From the NCBI RefSeq assembly GCF_052156535.1, contig NZ_JBQKUP010000034.1, positions 323,413 to 387,412 of the forward strand: a stretch of 64,000 nt of DNA, given 5' to 3'. Below are positions 35,837-44,767 of this stretch, one piece after another. This DNA is from Nitrospira_E sp052156535 (GTDB taxonomy: Bacteria; Nitrospirota; Nitrospiria; Nitrospirales; UBA8639). The notes under the pieces are model-generated. The model made no database searches. It was not told the origin of the DNA and worked only from the letters and a program-made list of their open reading frames with translations. Numbering within the stretch: position 1 is the stretch's first letter; each line of letters begins with the position of its first letter. Both the position numbers and the translations under genes were made by a program.

Positions 35837-36003
35837 GCTTTCCTCCTAGTTTGGTAGTGAGAGATAAAGGATTAGATTTACAACCCGTGAACATGATTAT
35901 AACAAAAGAAAGCTTATTAGAAAGCCAAAATTTACACATGCATGTTGATCGCCTATGGTTGGCTGACCGGAGGCACGGGTGGATAGTGTATTTTATTCAG
36001 ACT

Positions 36004-37143
36004 TTATGTGGTCGAATATTCCCTGTTTTCTAATGCAGGAGTATTTCGAAAGGCTTGGGCAGGAGAGTGCTTGCTGGTTGTGCATAGAGAAGGAATCTCA
36101 GAAGGATGTAGATTCGGAAATTTCTCGAGGAGTTGCTTGAGCGTTCGATGGCCTTCTTGATATCCAGGGTGGATGGTGATGATTTCTTTTATGGTAACCA
36201 AAGCTTGTGGGAGTTGTCCGGTCTCGATCAATAATGCTGCCAACCGTAATCTTCCTTCCAGAGTTGCGGGATTCTTATTGATCAGCGTTTGCAGCGTCTG
36301 AATTCCCTCCTGATAGTTGCCTGCACATGCGCAATTGTCGGCATAAATGCCATAAAGATGGTTATCCAATTCAGAGACAAAGTGCGGTTGTTCCAATTCG
36401 TCCCAGTCCATTGAGACAGTGGAATCTATTGGACCGATTTTTTGTGCCAACCGGAAACGGTGACTATGCGAATCAGACATCTCTGTGAATTCGGGATTGG
36501 ATGATGGGTGTTCAAGGAAGCCTAAGCCGTTCCGCCGAAGGCTTTCTTCAATTTCCTGATGGGAATAGGACCGTATCCCAATGGTGTCCTCGAGAGGAAC
36601 ATCAAGATAAGGGCCTATGGGAAGTTGAAAGACCAGATAGCCATTAGGAGTCAAGACGCGGTGGATTTCTCCCAGGTAACGTTCAAACACAGGACGGGGC
36701 ATATGCTGAAATGTGACATAGGAGTACACCAGATCAAAGGAGGAGTGAGGAAATTCTCGAAGATCCACCCCAGAGGTTTCATACGTGTGAACATGGGGAT
36801 CGTCGGCTAACCACTGTTTGCTCTGGGCAATCATTGCGGAGGAGACATCGACTCCAACTAAATAATCAAAATAGGAGGCGAGAGCTTTGAGGACTCTGCC
36901 AATCCCGCATCCGATGTCCAAAACTTTCCACGACCGTAAGGGAGAGACAGGAATGGTTGCCAACAGTGCCTGAGCAGTGTCTTTTCCCGATTGAGCGAAT
37001 TTTTCTTCTGTGTGGTAATCCTCGGTGGCAATCCAAAATCTTGCATGGTGTTGGGCCCGTTCGTTCCAGTCATGTTTCATTTTTTCCACAATGTTCATAC
37101 GTCTCCGGATCTCCATCAGTTCGAGATATTGCCCGTGGGCCAA
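36004..37143 (-). CDS. Class I SAM methyltransferase with C-terminal TPR repeats
   Basis: The 379-residue protein has a Rossmann methyltransferase domain with motif I VLDIGCGIGRVLKAL (near residue 75), VGVDVSSAMIAQS, the FDLVYSYVTFQHM block and LTPNGYLVFQLP. About residues 265-340 form helical repeats of the TPR type (GIYADNCACAGNYQEGIQ, LRLAALLIETGQLPQAL). Methyltransferase-TPR pairs often act on glycans or proteins; the substrate is unknown. A second start at 37098 (MNIVEKMKHD) has a GGAG site and is a good alternative. No partner gene adjoins. Confidence 0.82.
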   Translation of the reverse strand: MAHGQYLELMEIRRRMNIVEKMKHDWNERAQHHARFWIATEDYHTEEKFAQSGKDTAQALLATIPVSPLRSWKVLDIGCGIGRVLKALASYFDYLVGVDVSSAMIAQSKQWLADDPHVHTYETSGVDLREFPHSSFDLVYSYVTFQHMPRPVFERYLGEIHRVLTPNGYLVFQLPIGPYLDVPLEDTIGIRSYSHQEIEESLRRNGLGFLEHPSSNPEFTEMSDSHSHRFRLAQKIGPIDSTVSMDWDELEQPHFVSELDNHLYGIYADNCACAGNYQEGIQTLQTLINKNPATLEGRLRLAALLIETGQLPQALVTIKEIITIHPGYQEGHRTLKQLLEKFPNLHPSEIPSLCTTSKHSPAQAFRNTPALENREYSTT

Positions 37144-37810
37144 TGTTTGTTGTTGTTTCCATATATTCGCGTGTGCTTGGGTATCTTTTTGTATTCCTAT
37201 TTGGCTCTGCTTTGTTAAGAATAAATCCTCAATGGTTTGTCTTGGAACATACGATTTAGCAAGTCCGTTGCCAGCTTCGTTGGTAAAGGGACCGGCAGCA
37301 TACTGGGATCACAATTTTCAGGATAGGCTTGTGAAAGGTGTTTTAAGAGAGCGAAGGAGTTTATTCAATGAGGAGAAAACAATGGGCAAGAGATTCTTGG
37401 GAGTGGAAAGGTCTGCCCAGCTTTAAGATTTAGTGATTAAATTAATGTACTTATGATCAATATGAGAGGGAAAGGCATTGTTTGGTTTTTCAGAGGGAGA
37501 GCTGTCTTCGCTGGTCTTTCGTTGCAGTTTCTGGCGGGCTGCGGTTTCAAGGCAATAGCTGACAAGGCCACCGCCAGATCCCGGACTGAAGGATCGGCTG
37601 GTGCTAGGGGTGCCGACTGAATTTGCTGGGCTTTTTGTAGGGTAGCTTGTGGATTACCTGGGACAGGAGAAGTTAGTGTCAATACTGACTTTTCCCCGAC
37701 AGCATAGAGTATTTCATCAGACTTACTGGAAAGAAAAAAATCGTCCCATTTGGTTAGGACTCCGGCTGATGCTATGTGCGACTGCTCGTGATTTCGGAAT
37801 TCACTTTGGG

Positions 37811-37922
37811 TCTGTTGAAAAAAGCCGCCAGCGGCGTTCTCGCCATTTTCCCGTGCTCACGTACTACGCGTACGCTCCGCGCGTAAAAACGGCTGCGGCC
37901 TTGCTGGACGGACTTTTTTGAA
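37811..37922 (+). repeat. Dispersed intergenic repeat, intact copy
   Basis: The unit runs from TCTGTTGAAAAAAGCCGCCA through the alternating CGTACTACGCGTACGCTCCGCGCG core to CTGGACGGACTTTTTTGAAC. Its first half matches the DNA left of the IS insertion (2582-2631), its second half more weakly the DNA right of it (about 3846-3897). The start TTGAAAAAAG and end CTTTTTTGAA suggest a palindromic frame. I recall similar units in Nitrospira genomes, from memory only. Confidence 0.55.
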
Positions 37923-37967
37923 CCGACCCGGAGCCTTTGATGAGTCATCTAATCCTGGGCAAATTTG

Positions 37968-37999
37968 CCCTTGAACATCTTTATTATTCAACACTCCCT
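37968..37999 (+). repeat. 32-bp repeat, copy 1
   Basis: CCCTTGAACATC, then TTATTATTCAACACTCCCT after one variable base, recurs at 58105-58136 with a single mismatch. Both copies are intergenic and on the same strand. Confidence 0.7.
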
Positions 38000-38631
38000 C
38001 TTTCGCGACTCTGAGGTTCCACGACATCTTTCTTTTAAATAGAGGGAGTTTCTTATGTTGTTTGTCCTCGTCCGTCAGAATGCCTCTGGAGGCCTATTGG
38101 AGAAGAATGGAGTGAGGGTGAAGAGGATATATTTTTGGAAAACCCTGAATTCATCAGCTTCGGACTTTTGGGATTAATAAATTAACGATTTTTTGGCAAA
38201 TCGGAATGGATAAATCATGGAAGTAGCTCTTCTGAAAGATTCTATGTGGAGGCGGCGCAGAAACGATAAAATCAGAAAAATGGCATGGATAATTTATCCT
38301 TGAAACGTTAATCGTGCATCACGTTTTCCTTCATTATCGTTTTCGAAACCGTTATTAGGCCAAAAGCCTTCTCCAACCCATTCATGCTCAGGGTCATGAA
38401 GCATGAACGGGTCGAGGCCATTAGCCATCCTTTTAAATTTCACTGGGAAGACAAATGAAATACCTATTGAAATATATCGATTTCAATACAGATTCGTTGG
38501 CCCACAAAGTAATAGTTTTGTCGGCATCAATGTCTGGTAGTCGCATTGACTGTCTCAGTCCGCATTATGCTCCCCTGCCAGCAGTTTCTCTCCCGACTGC
38601 TTTGTTGTCTTGGGATTGAAAATTTTGATTT

Positions 38632-38886
38632 TTAACAGTGCCGGCGCAATTGTTTGGTAATTTTCTTTGTGTCCAAAGCAGGCTTGGCAGGCCATAGAGC
38701 CAGAGAAGCAAGAAAGATACTTAAAAAGACCAGTAGTAGAAGTGTGGTGGTGGTGTCTGGTCGCTGGATCTGGTCAAAATATAAGGTTTGCGCATTCGCC
38801 AGAACTTTGTCTGCAGCAGATACCCCTCCAAAGAGTATCATGGTCATAAGGGAACCGATAATCATTCCTCCGAATATTTTCAGCAT
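38632..38886 (-). CDS. Small membrane protein of unknown function
   Basis: I do not recognise this 84-residue protein. It has two hydrophobic segments, MLKIFGGMIIGSLMTMILFG at the N-terminus, which may be a signal peptide ending near VSAA, and TTTTLLLLVFLSIFLASLAL near residue 53, followed by a basic tail KKITKQLRRHC. ATG at 38886 is chosen because AAGGAGTG lies upstream. The longer frame to 38997 has no such site. No operon partner is evident. Confidence 0.55.
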   Translation of the reverse strand: MLKIFGGMIIGSLMTMILFGGVSAADKVLANAQTLYFDQIQRPDTTTTLLLLVFLSIFLASLALWPAKPALDTKKITKQLRRHC

Positions 38887-39163
38887 GAGAGCACTCCTTT
38901 TGTTAAAGAGAAAGTTTAACTGGAATTTTTTCGATTTCTTCGGTCGCTCACTTCCCAATATGGGGAAATGATTTTTGTAGGGTGGTAGTAGATCCATCGC
39001 CCTAGTGAAGAGATATCGAGAAAAGGGTTAATGAAGAAATACCGCTTATGGATTAGCAGATGAGCACATAGTAGGAAAAGTTAGAGATACGGAAGTTTTT
39101 TTAATACGAGGATTTAAGAGGAGCGCTGTTGAAGGAGAAGACCAGGAGGACAAAGAACAAGAC

Positions 39164-39532
39164 TTATTGGTCCAATGCAAGCTGAACCATGGACAGGAAT
39201 TGGCTAAAATTGCAAGGTTTATCCAGGATAGCAAAGACTCCTGCCTGACGCGCACGCTGTTTATCCTGGTCGTCGAGATGACCACTAAGTAAAATGACGG
39301 GGGTTGGGATGGGATCGTTCGCTTGCAATTTGATTTGATCAATAAAATCCAGGCCTGCCAGAACCGGCATTTGATTGTCGGAGATAATCAGGTCCGCCCG
39401 GTTGTTGGACAGCCAAGCGATGGCTTCTGATCCATTACCGACCTCAATGCATTCTAATTTCTGAGATTCCAGGACTAGGCGAAGGGCCTCACGAGCATTG
39501 AGATCATCATCTACTAAAAGAACTTTTTTCAT
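39164..39532 (-). CDS. Stand-alone response regulator receiver protein
   Basis: The 122-residue protein is a single CheY-like receiver domain without an output domain. It has the acidic pair in KVLLVDDDLNARE, the phosphorylated aspartate in ADLIISDNQMP (near residue 52), the conserved threonine/serine position in VILLSGH and the lysine in AILDKPC. It would be phosphorylated by a histidine kinase encoded elsewhere, as none is adjacent. The gene stands alone. Confidence 0.9.
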   Translation of the reverse strand: MKKVLLVDDDLNAREALRLVLESQKLECIEVGNGSEAIAWLSNNRADLIISDNQMPVLAGLDFIDQIKLQANDPIPTPVILLSGHLDDQDKQRARQAGVFAILDKPCNFSQFLSMVQLALDQ

Positions 39533-39703
39533 GTTCTCGTTCGCTTGTTCTATCGATTTTTAACACATGCACGATTTCCTCTCATTTTAAATGATCAGAA
39601 CGACACATTGTCCACCCCCCTAAGAGACTAGCCGTTTTTCTTGTTAACGAAAACTCCAGAATTAATCCTCCCCAGGATTTTTAACCAAACTTTTGATTTT
39701 TCG

Positions 39704-39949
39704 TTATTGAGAAGAAAGCGGGATGGCTGTATAACCCTTTGCCTCCAAACACCCTTCTAGGGAATAAACCTCTTTGGTCCTTTGAGTGGTTCCTGTTGAG
39801 AACAAAGCTTCTTCGCAATCAGCTTTATCCTTGGAAAAGGTCGCCTGTGAGGTACCGGGCTTGAACCATTTCACCGGTGCGGAAGCGCAACTCAGGCCTG
39901 TCAGAATTACCAGAAGGCCTACGATCACCTCTATTTTTATTTTCTTCAT
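39704..39949 (-). CDS. Small putative lipoprotein
   Basis: The 81-residue protein has a lipoprotein signal (KIKIEVIVGLLVILTGLSC) with lipobox TGLSC, giving a mature chain CASAPVKWFKPGTSQATF. Two further cysteines (KADCEEAL and LEGCLEAKGY) probably form a disulfide. The pattern of a W-x-K-P-G-x-S motif followed by D-x-x-x-C and C-L-x-x-K-G-Y is common in small Gram-negative envelope lipoproteins of unknown role. ATG at 39949 follows GAGGAAAAA; the frame extends to 40006. Confidence 0.7.
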   Translation of the reverse strand: MKKIKIEVIVGLLVILTGLSCASAPVKWFKPGTSQATFSKDKADCEEALFSTGTTQRTKEVYSLEGCLEAKGYTAIPLSSQ

Positions 39950-40105
39950 TTTTTCCTCATGGAGAAAAAGAAGGCGAATTGTAATGATTTTATCTCGAGT
40001 ATTCAATCAAACGCATGGAACATGGAAAAATTTTGATCTAGGATGAAAGTTGGACGGAAATCAGCGAGGAAGGTGAATGATGACGCCGAAGAAAATTCGT
40101 GGAGA

Positions 40106-40879
40106 TTAGGTATCCTGACCAATTTGGATAAGGGCCCAAGAGGCCCAAAAATGCACATTGGGAGTCGGGTCTGTTTCCATGGCTTGCTTCAGTGCCACCA
40201 CATCCGCGCTGGTTCCCAATTTGCCTAAACGATATGCGGCTTCCGATCGGACACCCACGCTTGGATCCTGGAGAAGATGAGTGCGTAACAACGGGAGTCC
40301 CCGGGGGTCGCCTAATTCACCGAGCCCTGCAATTGCAGATTGTCGAGTGAGAGAATCCGGACTTTCCAGAGCTTGAAGGTACACGGAATAGGAAAATGGA
40401 AAATCAAAGTGAGCAAGAGATTGGATAATGGCTCTTTGAGTGTCAATGGTGGAAATAGCGTAGGCTTGGGTTAACACTTGTATTAATTCCTTCTGCACAG
40501 CTGTCCGACCCAAGGCCAATACCACAGCCTGTCTAACTAATTCGGAAGGGTCCGTAAGGTGCTGAACCAATGCAACTAGAGCCTGGTCTGATAGTGAATC
40601 GGCCATCGTTCCCAAGGCCCAAGCACTTGATTGTCGAACCTGATCATCTGGATCCGACAACGAGATAACAAGGGCTGGAATGCCCTGAGGGTCGCCAATT
40701 TTTCCAAGTGATAAGGCTGCGGTCCGTCTCGTATCAGTCTGAGTATCCGTTAGAAGTGGAATAAGTCGTGCGGTAACGGATTCAGCTGATTCAGGTGGGG
40801 ATTCAATGACACACCCAAAGAGTCCAAAGAAACAAATTGCTCCAATAACGGGAGCAGAATTGGTAGAGAACGTGAGCAA
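40106..40879 (-). CDS. HEAT-repeat lipoprotein
   Basis: The 257-residue protein has a hydrophobic N-terminus with lipobox-like FGLFGC (Cys23) and then about six HEAT or PBS-lyase-type helical repeats of about 31 residues, each with a pattern such as RRTAALSLGKIGDPQGIPAL, RQSSAWALGTMAD and RQSAIAGLGELGDPRGLPLL. These form protein-binding solenoids. The apparent start is TTG at 40879, eight bases after the TatA-like stop, so it is probably translated with that gene. The partner protein is unknown. Export by lipoprotein sorting is inferred. Confidence 0.8.
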   Translation of the reverse strand: MLTFSTNSAPVIGAICFFGLFGCVIESPPESAESVTARLIPLLTDTQTDTRRTAALSLGKIGDPQGIPALVISLSDPDDQVRQSSAWALGTMADSLSDQALVALVQHLTDPSELVRQAVVLALGRTAVQKELIQVLTQAYAISTIDTQRAIIQSLAHFDFPFSYSVYLQALESPDSLTRQSAIAGLGELGDPRGLPLLRTHLLQDPSVGVRSEAAYRLGKLGTSADVVALKQAMETDPTPNVHFWASWALIQIGQDT

Positions 40880-40886
40880 GAAAGGC

Positions 40887-41675
40887 TTATGCAGATCCAG
40901 AGGGTTCTTTGGGAGTTAGGGGCTCTTTGGCTACTTCAATGGAGTCTTGCATCTCTTTTTCGGCAGACTCCAGTTCCGCTTGAATGGTGCGCATTTGAGG
41001 ATCGATCGAATTTTTAATATCTGCCGCGGCATCGCGGAAGGTACGTACGGCACTTCCAAGACCTTCTCCCAATGATTGCATATCTCGGGGAGCTGATCCG
41101 GATTGCTGGGAAGCCTGAGCTTTCATTGCAGCTTGTTGAGCTTGGACTCGCGCCACAGCTTGTTTATTCACAACAGCTGCAGGTCGCTTCAGCACGGGCT
41201 TCGCTTGTGCACCAGCCGGGAGGGCAGGATATTGCCTGGAAGCCATGGGGGCTGGTTGCGCTTGCCTATCCTCCATCGACATCGGTGGGGGTGAAGAAGG
41301 AGTCGTCGTGGCTTGAGGAGGACTGGAAGCCCCGCCAGATTGAGATGAAGGTTGGATCACCTCAGGCCCTGCTCCCTTATAAAGTAACGCTGCAGTGGTT
41401 CCCGGGGTTTGTTCAGGACCAGGCTGAAATGGCTGATTTGTCGGAGTGCCTACAGAGGTAGTTGGTTGGGATTGCACCTGTCCTGGTTCTGGCGGTGTAT
41501 TGGGAAGTGGCTCATTGGGGTCCACAGGTGAGGGTATATCGGCGACTTCTTTTTTAAAGCCTTTTAAGGCTTTCCCCACACCCTCTCCGATTTGCGGGAG
41601 CCGACCTGCCCCGAAAATAATCAGGATGATCACCAGAATGATCATGAGTTCTGAGAACCCCATGGTTCCGAACAT
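40887..41675 (-). CDS. TatA/TatB-like protein with a very long C-terminal extension
   Basis: The first ~50 residues are a clear Tat subunit: MFGTMGFSELMIILVIILII membrane helix, FGAGRLPQIGEGVGKALKGF hinge and amphipathic helix. Standard TatA is 60-90 residues, but this protein has 262. A Pro/Gln/Ser-rich linker (about residues 50-190) leads to a second helix region SLGEGLGSAVRTFRDAAADI that repeats the amphipathic helix pattern, and then a coiled acidic segment. No tatC is adjacent. AAAGGAGAGG precedes the ATG. It could be a specialised TatB or a scaffold. Confidence 0.85.
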   Translation of the reverse strand: MFGTMGFSELMIILVIILIIFGAGRLPQIGEGVGKALKGFKKEVADIPSPVDPNEPLPNTPPEPGQVQSQPTTSVGTPTNQPFQPGPEQTPGTTAALLYKGAGPEVIQPSSQSGGASSPPQATTTPSSPPPMSMEDRQAQPAPMASRQYPALPAGAQAKPVLKRPAAVVNKQAVARVQAQQAAMKAQASQQSGSAPRDMQSLGEGLGSAVRTFRDAAADIKNSIDPQMRTIQAELESAEKEMQDSIEVAKEPLTPKEPSGSA

Positions 41676-41847
41676 AGATAAAACCTCTCCTTTAACACTA
41701 TGAAAATTTAAGACTTAAAAGACTCTATCTTTCAAGATTGACGAGTGTCAACCTAAATGCGGTAGGCTTGGGACACTATGCCCTAGCCAAGTTTTTGCGT
41801 ATTCTTCATTTTTTGTTGTGCTCTTAAAAGAAACGAGTAGATCACGG

Positions 41848-42318
41848 ATGTCATTACTCTCACCGCCCCAAATTCCCCTCTTTCGCATTACGCTGTTTTA
41901 CGGCCCTGAAGCCGTTGAAGGTGCCTCAGATTCTGTACACTGTGTGTTTAATGTCAAAAAACGCAGCTGGAAAGGTGGGGTACAAGTCGAGGTGGTGATG
42001 AAAAGGAACCAAGTAGACAGGCTCGAAGGAATCCTTCAGCATTCGTCATGGTTGGATGTTGTTCTGAGGGGCGTTCCAGTTGAAACGCAGGGAGCCTATC
42101 GAGAAAAAAGCCATGATTTATTGGTGCAGTTGCTGTGCTTTCATAAGCTTCATGCCTTTATTCAGCAGGGAATCAAGCAGGAAAATATTCAAGTTTCAGG
42201 GGATGCTCTCGTAGCTGAGACTGATGAGGTAGTTGAGCGTGAGGCCGAGGAAATCAAGAGGCAGATTTTTATCGAGTTGGATCTGATTGAAACCGAAAAG
42301 AGACCCCCGTCACAATGA
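41848..42318 (+). CDS. Conserved-looking hypothetical protein
   Basis: I do not recognise this protein of 156 residues. It is soluble, with a strand-rich N-terminal half (FRITLFYGPEAVEG, CVFNVKKRSWKGGVQVEVVM) and a helical acidic C-terminal third (ETDEVVEREAEEIKRQIFIE). No signal peptide or metal motif is seen. ATG at 41848 is preferred to 41818 by composition, without a strong ribosome binding site. It is divergent from the TatA-like gene, so a shared promoter region of about 170 bases is likely. Confidence 0.55.
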   Translation: MSLLSPPQIPLFRITLFYGPEAVEGASDSVHCVFNVKKRSWKGGVQVEVVMKRNQVDRLEGILQHSSWLDVVLRGVPVETQGAYREKSHDLLVQLLCFHKLHAFIQQGIKQENIQVSGDALVAETDEVVEREAEEIKRQIFIELDLIETEKRPPSQ

Positions 42319-42440
42319 ATATACCAAATTTGCTATAATTGCTCATTTCGGATTTAAAAACAGAAGACTAATGCATCATTCAGGTTTAAAATACCAACGA
42401 GAAGGTTTGCATAAAAATTAAACAGGAAGGAGTATTCCTT

Positions 42441-42833
42441 ATGCGGCAATCCAAGGTTTTTGGGGAAGGTGTGCTTAAACAATTAACCGGGGTGTGCGTG
42501 TTGTTGGCTTTTTCCCTGATAGTATGCCTGGGTGCCCCAGGGGTCAGTTTGGCTGCCGAACAAGAATTATCGAGCCCAACCAATGAAGCGGCCCTTGGGA
42601 TCGGGAGTGCTTTGCTGACCGTGATTTATTTCCCTGTGAAGTTTGCCTATGCCATCTTGGGCGGGGTTGTGGGAACGTTTACCTATGGATTGACGGGTGG
42701 TGACCTTGAAACCGCAAAAGCTGTATGGGAGCCGAGCTTCTACGGCACGTATGTCATCACTCCTGACCATCTAAAGGGGAATGAGCCCGTTCGATTCCTT
42801 GGGGTCTCCGCATACGAGGATCAAGCGCTATAG
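42441..42833 (+). CDS. Exported or membrane hypothetical protein
   Basis: The 130-residue protein has a signal peptide with a hydrophobic core (LTGVCVLLAFSLIVCLGAPG, likely cut at SLAA) and a second hydrophobic stretch with glycines (FPVKFAYAILGGVVGTFTYGL, about residues 63-83). A short conserved-looking end follows (WEPSFYGTYVITPDHL). I do not know the family. A strong AAGGAG site sits before the ATG. An amidotransferase gene follows 38 bases later on the same strand and could be cotranscribed. Confidence 0.6.
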   Translation: MRQSKVFGEGVLKQLTGVCVLLAFSLIVCLGAPGVSLAAEQELSSPTNEAALGIGSALLTVIYFPVKFAYAILGGVVGTFTYGLTGGDLETAKAVWEPSFYGTYVITPDHLKGNEPVRFLGVSAYEDQAL

Positions 42834-42871
42834 ACCGAAAGATCAAACCCGCCCGAGTTGAATCGGCTGGC

Positions 42872-43624
42872 ATGCTCAAACCTATCATTGGAATTACACC
42901 GGATTTTAACCCTGGAAATCGGAAGGATATGGGTGGGAAAGAGCCCACCTATTTTTTGAGGGCCAGGTACCTTCAGGCAATTCAGGACGCCGGGGGAGTG
43001 CCCATCGTGCTTCCTCTGGTCCGTGGGTTGGCGAAACAGAAATATCTTATACAACGGTTGGACGGTCTTCTGGTGACCGGGAGCGGATCGGATTTAGCCC
43101 CTGAGTTGTATGGGGAGAAGCAGCGGTATCCTTTTCAGCAAATGAGCGAAGAGCGCGCTCAACTAGAGCTGGGATTATCCAAGCTGGCCTTTCGTCAGGG
43201 GGTGCCGACCCTGGGCATCTGCGGAGGGATGCAATCCATGAACGTGGCCTTGGGAGGAACTCTGGTGCAGGATATTTCCTCTCAATTGTCGACGAAAATT
43301 GAACATCGACCCACCAAATCGGCAACGAAAACAGCCCATCTGGTTAATATTGAACCCAACAGCCTACTGCAGCGCATCGCCAAGCAATTAAGTATTGCGG
43401 TGAATAGCTCCCACCATCAATCTATCAAATCTGTTCCGTCGTCATTTCAGGTGACCGGGATTGCTCCAGATGGAGTCATTGAAGCGATTGAAGCCTCTCG
43501 TCATCCATTCTGGCTTGGGGTCCAATGGCATCCGGAGTTTTTATACCGGCAGGATGCAATTCAGAAACGTCTATTTACGGCGTTGATAGAATCCGCCAGG
43601 CAGTTTGCCGACAGCCGAACATAG
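42872..43624 (+). CDS. Gamma-glutamyl-gamma-aminobutyrate hydrolase family protein (peptidase C26)
   Basis: The 250-residue enzyme is a class I glutamine-amidotransferase-like hydrolase. The nucleophile cysteine lies in LGICGGMQSMNVALGG (near residue 116), and the catalytic His-Glu pair in QWHPEF near residue 217. NSSHHQSIK is also typical of the PuuD branch, which cleaves gamma-glutamyl-GABA in putrescine breakdown. No other putrescine genes lie nearby, so the real gamma-glutamyl substrate is open. It follows the exported hypothetical gene closely. Confidence 0.88.
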   Translation: MLKPIIGITPDFNPGNRKDMGGKEPTYFLRARYLQAIQDAGGVPIVLPLVRGLAKQKYLIQRLDGLLVTGSGSDLAPELYGEKQRYPFQQMSEERAQLELGLSKLAFRQGVPTLGICGGMQSMNVALGGTLVQDISSQLSTKIEHRPTKSATKTAHLVNIEPNSLLQRIAKQLSIAVNSSHHQSIKSVPSSFQVTGIAPDGVIEAIEASRHPFWLGVQWHPEFLYRQDAIQKRLFTALIESARQFADSRT

Positions 43625-43706
43625 CATGCCAAGGACATTTTGGCTCGGTTCACACAAAACCCATAAGAAAGAGAACTCTCAAAACGGATAAAAGGACTGG
43701 GAGTTT

Positions 43707-44114
43707 TTACTTAGCTGCGTCTTCGGCTTCTGGACTTGGTTGTGGTGGATCCGGCAGAGCCGGTGTTTTAGGTGCAGGCGGTTTGGTCTCTTTTGCAGCC
43801 TCTGTCTTTGCTGCAGGGGGAGTGGCAGGTTTTGGAGCAGGCACAGGTTTGGGCTTTTCCGGCTTGATGCCACCTTCCCAATGAGGGCCGGTATACATAT
43901 CGTCGGCCAAGTCCGTCTCTTTCCACCTGGCTTCGAAGTCTGCGGCGGCCTTATTGGGGGTTTCTCCGGTTCCAACAGTTTGATTCCACGGATAGATACG
44001 AGGAGAAATCCGGCAGGTAGACTCATCCTGGCACATGTACAGTGCAATCGGATTTCCTCGATAAGGGCCCAGAATAATATGGACTGTGCCGACTAATTCA
44101 GGAAGAGAATCCAT
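43707..44114 (-). CDS. Hypothetical protein with Pro/Ala/Lys-rich tail
   Basis: The 135-residue protein has a folded N-terminal part (about residues 1-80) with VGTVHIILGPYRGNPIALYMC, DESTCRISPRIYPWNQTVG and a Trp-rich segment (RWKETDLADDMYTGPHWEGG). The rest is a low-complexity tail of Pro, Ala, Lys and Glu. No signal peptide is apparent. I do not recognise the family. The shadow frames on the opposite strand are long because of the biased composition. No operon partner. Confidence 0.55.
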   Translation of the reverse strand: MDSLPELVGTVHIILGPYRGNPIALYMCQDESTCRISPRIYPWNQTVGTGETPNKAAADFEARWKETDLADDMYTGPHWEGGIKPEKPKPVPAPKPATPPAAKTEAAKETKPPAPKTPALPDPPQPSPEAEDAAK

Positions 44115-44272
44115 GATACCAACACTACAGATTGTCGTCTAAAAAGGAGGCTATACTGCCACAGCCCCCGGCGGTATGCAATATGAGCCGAAGAAGTTCA
44201 TGAGGAATTTCTGACAATACTATGATTGAGGGAAGAGAAAGGGGAAAAGAATTTTCCTGGAATTCGGAAGGG

Positions 44273-44752
44273 CTATTTGTTGAGAAGAGGTTCTACCGGG
44301 AGCTCGGATTTTCGGTGAAGATATAATGCAATCATGAGGACCAAAATCACGATGACATGTAAGGACATATCCATGAGATAATGACGAAACATGTCTTCAG
44401 GGACAGATTCCTGGTGCGAGAATTCAGCTCCAGCGGTAAGAATTCTTCGGACAGATGCGATGATCCCCACATGCAGGAAGGGTTCGAGTCGAATGCGGTC
44501 GTTTTGTAAGAAGCCTAATACCGTGCGAAACAACTCCAAAAGAATGATGACGAACAACAGGTCATTCAGTAAAGTGATGGTTGCTGGCAAAAACTCGGTC
44601 TGTACCGATTGAGCATAGGCTACCCAACTATACCCGAACACCAGCATACCCACGAGAAGAAAACTCAAGCAGGCGGTGATGTAGCCCCACCGGTCGAGGA
44701 ACTGCATCCATCGGACCCATTGTTTAATTGAATCTGGTGTCCACCCTAACAT
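44273..44752 (-). CDS. PsiE-family membrane protein (phosphate-starvation-inducible type)
   Basis: The 159-residue protein has four membrane segments (ITACLSFLLVGMLVFGYSWV, LPATITLLNDLLFVIILLEL, a middle segment with HVGIIASVRRILTAG, and YLMDMSLHVIVILVLMIALY). The block LLELFRTVLGFL with RIRLEPFLHVGIIASVRRIL matches the PsiE pattern. The biochemical role of PsiE is unknown. The gene follows the Dx-like repeat gene by 15 bases, so they are probably cotranscribed. Confidence 0.82.
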   Translation of the reverse strand: MLGWTPDSIKQWVRWMQFLDRWGYITACLSFLLVGMLVFGYSWVAYAQSVQTEFLPATITLLNDLLFVIILLELFRTVLGFLQNDRIRLEPFLHVGIIASVRRILTAGAEFSHQESVPEDMFRHYLMDMSLHVIVILVLMIALYLHRKSELPVEPLLNK

Positions 44753-44767
44753 GTTGAATGTGTCCTC

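Larger units (their letters stand above)
37144..38631. other. 1.5-kb intergenic region with dispersed repeats
   Basis: No convincing gene. Open frames at 37437-37682 (minus) and 37649-37921 (plus) overlap each other and the repeat and have no domain. The region holds a copy of the dispersed repeat (37811-37922), a 32-bp repeat shared with 58105-58136 (37968-37999), and an inverted repeat CCCATTCATGCT/AGCATGAACGGG at about 38378-38412. Confidence 0.5.

Noticed and set aside
37437..37921. Two overlapping frames in the 1.5-kb gap (37437-37682 minus, 37649-37921 plus)
   Set aside because: No ribosome binding site or family, and the plus frame runs through the dispersed repeat.
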